A stretch of DNA of 64,000 bases from Liolophura sinensis (taxonomy: Eukaryota; Mollusca; Polyplacophora; Chitonida; Chitonidae). The position numbers were made by a program, and so were the translations under genes. A model generated the notes under the pieces. It was not told the origin of the DNA. It did not search any database and saw only the letters and a program-made list of their open reading frames with translations. The stretch spans positions 49,070,046 to 49,134,045 of the forward strand of contig NC_088302.1 of assembly GCF_032854445.1 (NCBI RefSeq), written 5' to 3'. Shown here piece by piece: positions 36,166-64,000 of the stretch; within the stretch, counting starts at the first letter, position 1, and each line of letters starts with the position of its first letter.

Positions 36166-37997
36166 ACATGTCAGTGTTGTATTAAAACTTACATTTGATT
36201 CAAACCTGACATCTTATTCTTGTGAACAAATCATAAAAAAATAATAATCTACACCTTTACATCATTTTCATTGTTAAAAATGGTAGGAGAAAAACGAAAT
36301 GTATAGAAACTTGCAGCCAGTCATTTTAGTCGGCTATGGGCCAAACTATTCACAGCGGGTATCATAGTCTTTTGGGACAAATTTCGGTGATCCAAACGTC
36401 TCTGGACTATATTCGCCGTCATTCGGTATACATACAAACTAGGTATATACATGTACTTCTCAGCTGGACAAAGGACATGGTTTGTGAAGTTGTTTCTGTC
36501 TTTAGGCATAGATAACTACAAACAAGGTACGCACTTCTCAGCCGGGCGAAGTGCATGCATGGTTTCTGACAGTGTCTTCCTCTGTGGCAACCAAGACACG
36601 ATTCCTGGCTCCATGACCAGATGTTACCAAACGTCTACGTACATGCGGTAGAGCACCTCGATAGTGCAACCATTGATATCTTAAACAAATACAGCGTTAT
36701 CTGGCAGATCGCGGGGTGGGGGGGGGAGGGGCAGAGTGTCGGGGTGACGGGTGATCGATTGGCTGCATTTTATGGTGGTGTTATAATAAGCTATTACACA
36801 GGATAACAGTGAGGATCAAGAGGAGAGCGTGCGAAATCCAAGTGACCTCTTGGGTAGAAGGGAACCGCGTGTTGACCCAGCCCTGACGAAGTGGAGAGAG
36901 AAAATACAAACAGGTGCGTGTTTAGTGGAGTAGGATAAGGGCACATTGATCCCGAGAACAAGCCCGATGTGCCCAAAGCCCACTCCCGTCACCACAGCGA
37001 TCAGATACCCCCGGCACTATTTGGACAACTCGGCGTCACATTATCGGCTCGAGCCGTCCGATTAAAGGCGGAAAAATCTTTTGTCATTTAAAAAAAAAGA
37101 CGTTAAGGTGACAGCTTCGCATTTTTGTTTTCTTAGCAATCGTATTATTCTCTTGCTAATTTTGTACGTTAGTGTCCTCGGTGGCCCTCGTTCCTTTAGA
37201 AACTCTTCATAGTGTCGCATCGCTTGTAGTCTGGTTTAATCAAGGACATACCCATACAGCTGTGGGTTATACATTCAACCGCTAACAACTCACTCCTTCC
37301 TTGGGTTTCAAGTACAACATATATTTGACATTAAACCACTGCTTTTTAGTGTGCATTATATAGGCCAAAGAGATCATTGCTATCCGTTCACGTGCATTCG
37401 GTCCGTAACACTTACGATGGCCTGCTCGATCTAGGGGAGATAACTCAGACCGTCAAATGAAAGTACATATACATGTACGGGTAAATTGACACTTCAAGAA
37501 TTACAGTGAAGATATAAACATTTTTGAGGGACTGGCACTGAAGACATTACACGTGTGACCAGTCAAAAATGATTGTACACAAATTTCTACACTGACATGG
37601 TTCCACTATTGTCTCGTGCAGGCCGAGATAAATCATTCATGTACAGGCGCCCATGGTTTTTAATTAACAGTATGGGTATTATTGAGTCAGTAATTTCATC
37701 CCGCACTAAATCCTCCACTAGGGCAAATTTCACACAGCGCTTGAATCATCTTATAAACTGTTCACATATCCAGCTTTAAACTGTGCATTTGTTACCAGTG
37801 ACAAACGCGCAGTGTATTTTCAAACGTTGGCTTCCCTCATTTTTCCAGTCCTGATGGCTTGCAAGACCCTTTCTTGAGACTTTTTACAAGGCCTTCCTCC
37901 TAGAATTACTCTCGAATCACGACAAACTTTGTTCTTCGCAAACATTTTTTTCACATTTAAATAATAAAAAAGAACAATTTTTAATTCAAATATTCAA
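36166..37997. other. Intergenic DNA with a G-rich tract
   Basis: The only distinct item is 36714-36746, with G runs GGGG, GGGGGGGG, GGGG and GGGG separated by short loops except the last, a possible quadruplex. No gene recognised. Confidence 0.45.
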
Positions 37998-38003
37998 TTT
38001 ATT
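37998..38003 (-). other. Candidate CHD1 poly(A) signal
   Basis: AATAAA on the minus strand, 2.9 kb past the CHD1 stop. I noticed no nearer canonical AATAAA on that strand. If used, it gives a long 3' UTR over 38-40.9 kb. Variant signals closer to the stop are equally possible. Confidence 0.25.
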
Positions 38004-40911
38004 TTAATTCATCTGCATTGTTATTTACATACCTACATGTTAAATAACATAGATACGTTTCAGACCGGTGTATATGACGGAACTCAATGCCAGGGTCCCG
38101 CCCATTTATATGGTCTGATAACGATGAGAGATGCCAATCAATGAGCGAAATAACAAAACAGGCGCAGCAAACATCGTCGTACTCGAGTACTGGACGATAA
38201 CAATGTGTATAACGCAGGTAAGGTTCACCATTACCCGCCCCTTACCAACAAAAATATAAATCAATTAAACTATTGCACACGGGCAAGATCAGGCCCAAAA
38301 TATATACTAGAACATCTTTCCGGAAATAAGCCTCAATTATTGTTTGACATTGACTCCAATTTTATCAGTACCCTCGGCGACATTCCTTTTAACCAGCTCC
38401 CAGAACAGCTAACACAGCCATCTGCCCTATTGATGGAGAATTGTTACTCTGACTTGGCCACAACAACTTTGTTTTGTAGTATTTTTTTTTTCTTCAAAAG
38501 TGAGACTTATCAGCATTGCCAGCATCTGAATTAAACAGACATTACGGTTAGCCTATACAGATTTTGTCATGTGAAATTATCAACAGTCAACTGTGCCCCG
38601 CACAGCTTTGTCCTAGACTGTTTAAAAAACCATTGATCTTGTAAAATAAACAGCCATAAACCAGTTTGCAGCAGATTTAAGAAAAGCAACTTAACTGTTA
38701 ACAAGGAGATATGATTTTGACATTCTGCTTCTAGCATGGCTAGAACAGCCCTAGACTTGCATAAAAGCCTAAACAACAGCTGAAAGATGTGAAGGCACAA
38801 GACCAAACCTTCCCCTTTCTGTTTGGTTAGATGTGGTGTGATGTCAACATCCAAAATATATCTCTAAGGGTTACACTCCTAAGCCTTGACCAAAAAGGCC
38901 AAAACAGATCAAAAAATGATGAAGTGACAGTATTTGTAGGCAGCGCAAGATATCAGCCTCCAGGACAGCAAAACCTTAGGACTTTGGTGGTCAAAAAAAA
39001 GTTTCCTTTCTGACACACATTAACAGCACTTACAGTATTTGAAGAAAAAAAAAACACACACACACACACACATTTTTCTGTCTTGCCAGTCTCAGTGACA
39101 TTGCTTCCTGGACATTCACTGGCACTAACGTCCCTGGTGTACATAGCTCACCAACAAGATATGTAAGGGGCAGAGTTATGATATGTACATTATAGCAGAC
39201 GTAATGCTAGCCCATCCTGGCCACTAACCCTTGGACTTTCCTATTAATTACATATGATGTCCTGCAGACTTACAGTATGATGGTAGGACATGCTGTGGAG
39301 AAGAAGCTTGATTAAGACAGATACAGAGCATTTAACATAATCACACCAATACTCGCAGAAAATACTGTCGTGGTAGAATGGGATTGATGACAGAGATGGA
39401 GAGCCTGGCCAGCTTAAGCTTCACGTAACAATACAGCCAGATCCTAACCTTACATCCTGTACAGATGGTGATCAAACTGTCTACTAATTCTACGTAACAT
39501 TCACCAGGATAAGATGTTATTGATGACCTGGGTGGTATTAAGCAGGACTGCTCAAACCATGTCATGACAAAGCATTCATACACCGTAAAGGTAAATGTAA
39601 GTACTCTCCCCATCTTACATACCTCATACGTATATGCTACCCCAGGTTTCATTCACACTGCAAGTATGATGTAGACTTAGAATCCAGCTGTTTTGTATAT
39701 GCAAAGGTCTATGGGCACTTGGATGAAAACATATAGTACATACTGTACAACTGGACTTGCCAGACAAAAAACAATTCATAGATTTACATGTCATTAGGCC
39801 ATTCACAAATGAAGCAAACAGGAATGAAAGGATTCAAGAGAATGACGACGAATGATAAATTTAAAGTAGCCCACAATGACGCCAGGGCAACAAAAATTTC
39901 AAACAAAGTCAACCAGCCAAATATTCACACATCTATAATTAAATAATAAGTTAAAAAAATTATTTCAATTTCCCGTGTAAAAAGCTTACACGTGAATGTT
40001 TGTAGCAGAAAGCTAGTGCAATTAAACCTGGGCTCACCAAGAGTTATCTCCCTTCAAACGCATAGTTTGTCTGAACACACTTCAGGTTGATGAATACATT
40101 TTCCCCTTCAATGAGTTGTAAACATATTTCACCGCTTCAGTATGTTAAATTTGTGAAAAATTACCAACACTGAAGGTAGGTAACTTATTCACGATCATTA
40201 TGAAATCAACATAAATCTACAGTCATACATCTTTGCCCAATCCAAATCAGTTTGTTGGTCCCAAGTGATTTCACAACCAGTTCATATATAGCTCCAGCTT
40301 ACTTTGCCACAAGACTTCATCTGAACTAAATAACTGTCTATCATTTACTCATCACTACATGGAGGAGCGGATCTGACAAAATTACCACACAGGAAAAACA
40401 GAGAAACTGGTGCTGCAAATCCTAGCACAAACAAATGCTTTATCCAACAAAATATACACACATGACAAAAATCAGCCTGTGGAAACAGTTAATGACAAAA
40501 CAGAAATGGACAGCAAGTCTAATTTGAAAAGTAAAAATGTGGGATCAACAATAAGGTCACGGATGTTTCTTTGGCCAGCGAATATATGAACATCTAACGT
40601 ACAGCATGGAAGGATGTGTCTCATGAAATATGCATGACCCTTAGTCAATACATCATTCTCTCTCCAAACAAGATTCACAGCATCTCCCACTCAAACAGCC
40701 GGAAATTGATCAAAGACCAGTCAGAAGTGGAAGGATGATCTTTCTGTTACAAGACTCTCCTGATGATGACAGTCCTGCTCGCCTCTCTTTTAGCCGGAAT
40801 CCGGTAAATCACACAGACGTCCTATCACATCGCACTGACGCTTCATCCATTGACCAGTTCGCTTTACAGTGTAGGATTATTGCATAAACTGGAGATTAGT
40901 GAGAGCCGGTG
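38004..40911 (-). other. Probable CHD1 3' UTR or downstream DNA
   Basis: No coding family in any frame. An (AC)n microsatellite lies at 39054-39072. The stretch lacks the tandem arrays and SINEs that mark the intergenic DNA to its left, which fits transcribed 3' UTR but does not prove it. Confidence 0.35.
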
Positions 40912-63803
<22,892 letters not shown>

Positions 63804-64000
63804 CTACAGGAAAGAAGATGGCTAACTGAGATTAATGGCCCACATAATTTTCACTGATTTATCAGGTAAGCTTATTGCTGAGAATGTTGCTGAAATGTTC
63901 TCTTGGTTAGTCAACTTTTTTTCTTTTCTTCCACACCATGTCTTGAACACAAAATACTATACAACAGATGTTGCAGTTATAGCAAATTTGGGCTTGTTAA

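Overview
This is a eukaryotic, animal window. The genes are split by GT-AG introns, the intergenic DNA is long, and there are tRNA-derived SINEs, a LINE fragment, a MITE-like hairpin element and many mini- and microsatellites. SINE tails of the type 'TTGAGTACGGCGTAAAACAC' suggest a lophotrochozoan (a mollusc, or possibly a brachiopod). That is inference; the species cannot be read from the sequence.

Only two protein genes can be supported. On the + strand, 4578-8246 is a three-exon gene for a repulsive guidance molecule (RGM): signal peptide, cysteine-rich N-terminal domain, partial von Willebrand D domain with the GDPH self-cleavage site, and a GPI-type hydrophobic tail. On the - strand, from beyond the right edge down to 40912, is a chromodomain-helicase-DNA-binding protein of the CHD1/CHD2 class. 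I could join 34 exons with consistent reading phase: end of the N-terminal region, two chromodomains, SNF2 ATPase, acidic linker, SANT/SLIDE-type DNA-binding region, lysine-rich linker, CHD1 helical C-terminal domain, and a basic His/Arg/Ser-rich tail ending at a stop.

Layout: 1-4577, RGM upstream region with one SINE piece; 4578-8246, RGM; 8247-40911, about 33 kb between the two convergent 3' ends with no recognisable gene but several repeat arrays (23-bp at 26.3-27.7 kb, 101-bp at 28.6-29.4 kb, about 42-bp and 65-bp at 35.5-36.2 kb), SINEs at 21.5-22 and 32.4-32.9 kb and a 280-bp inverted-repeat element at 33.3 kb; 40912-63803, CHD1, whose introns carry SINEs, a LINE 3' fragment and short tandem arrays.

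Two points stand out. (1) RGM and CHD1 lie tail-to-tail, as do human RGMB/CHD1 and RGMA/CHD2, so the linkage probably predates the vertebrate duplications. (2) A 30-bp minisatellite begins exactly at a possible splice donor of the CHD1 acidic-linker exon. Twelve units stay in frame, many contain an in-phase donor, and the twelfth ends at a consensus CAG|GTGAGT donor. The protein may therefore carry a variable decapeptide repeat domain between its motor and DNA-binding region. I see no prokaryotic, viral or toxin system.
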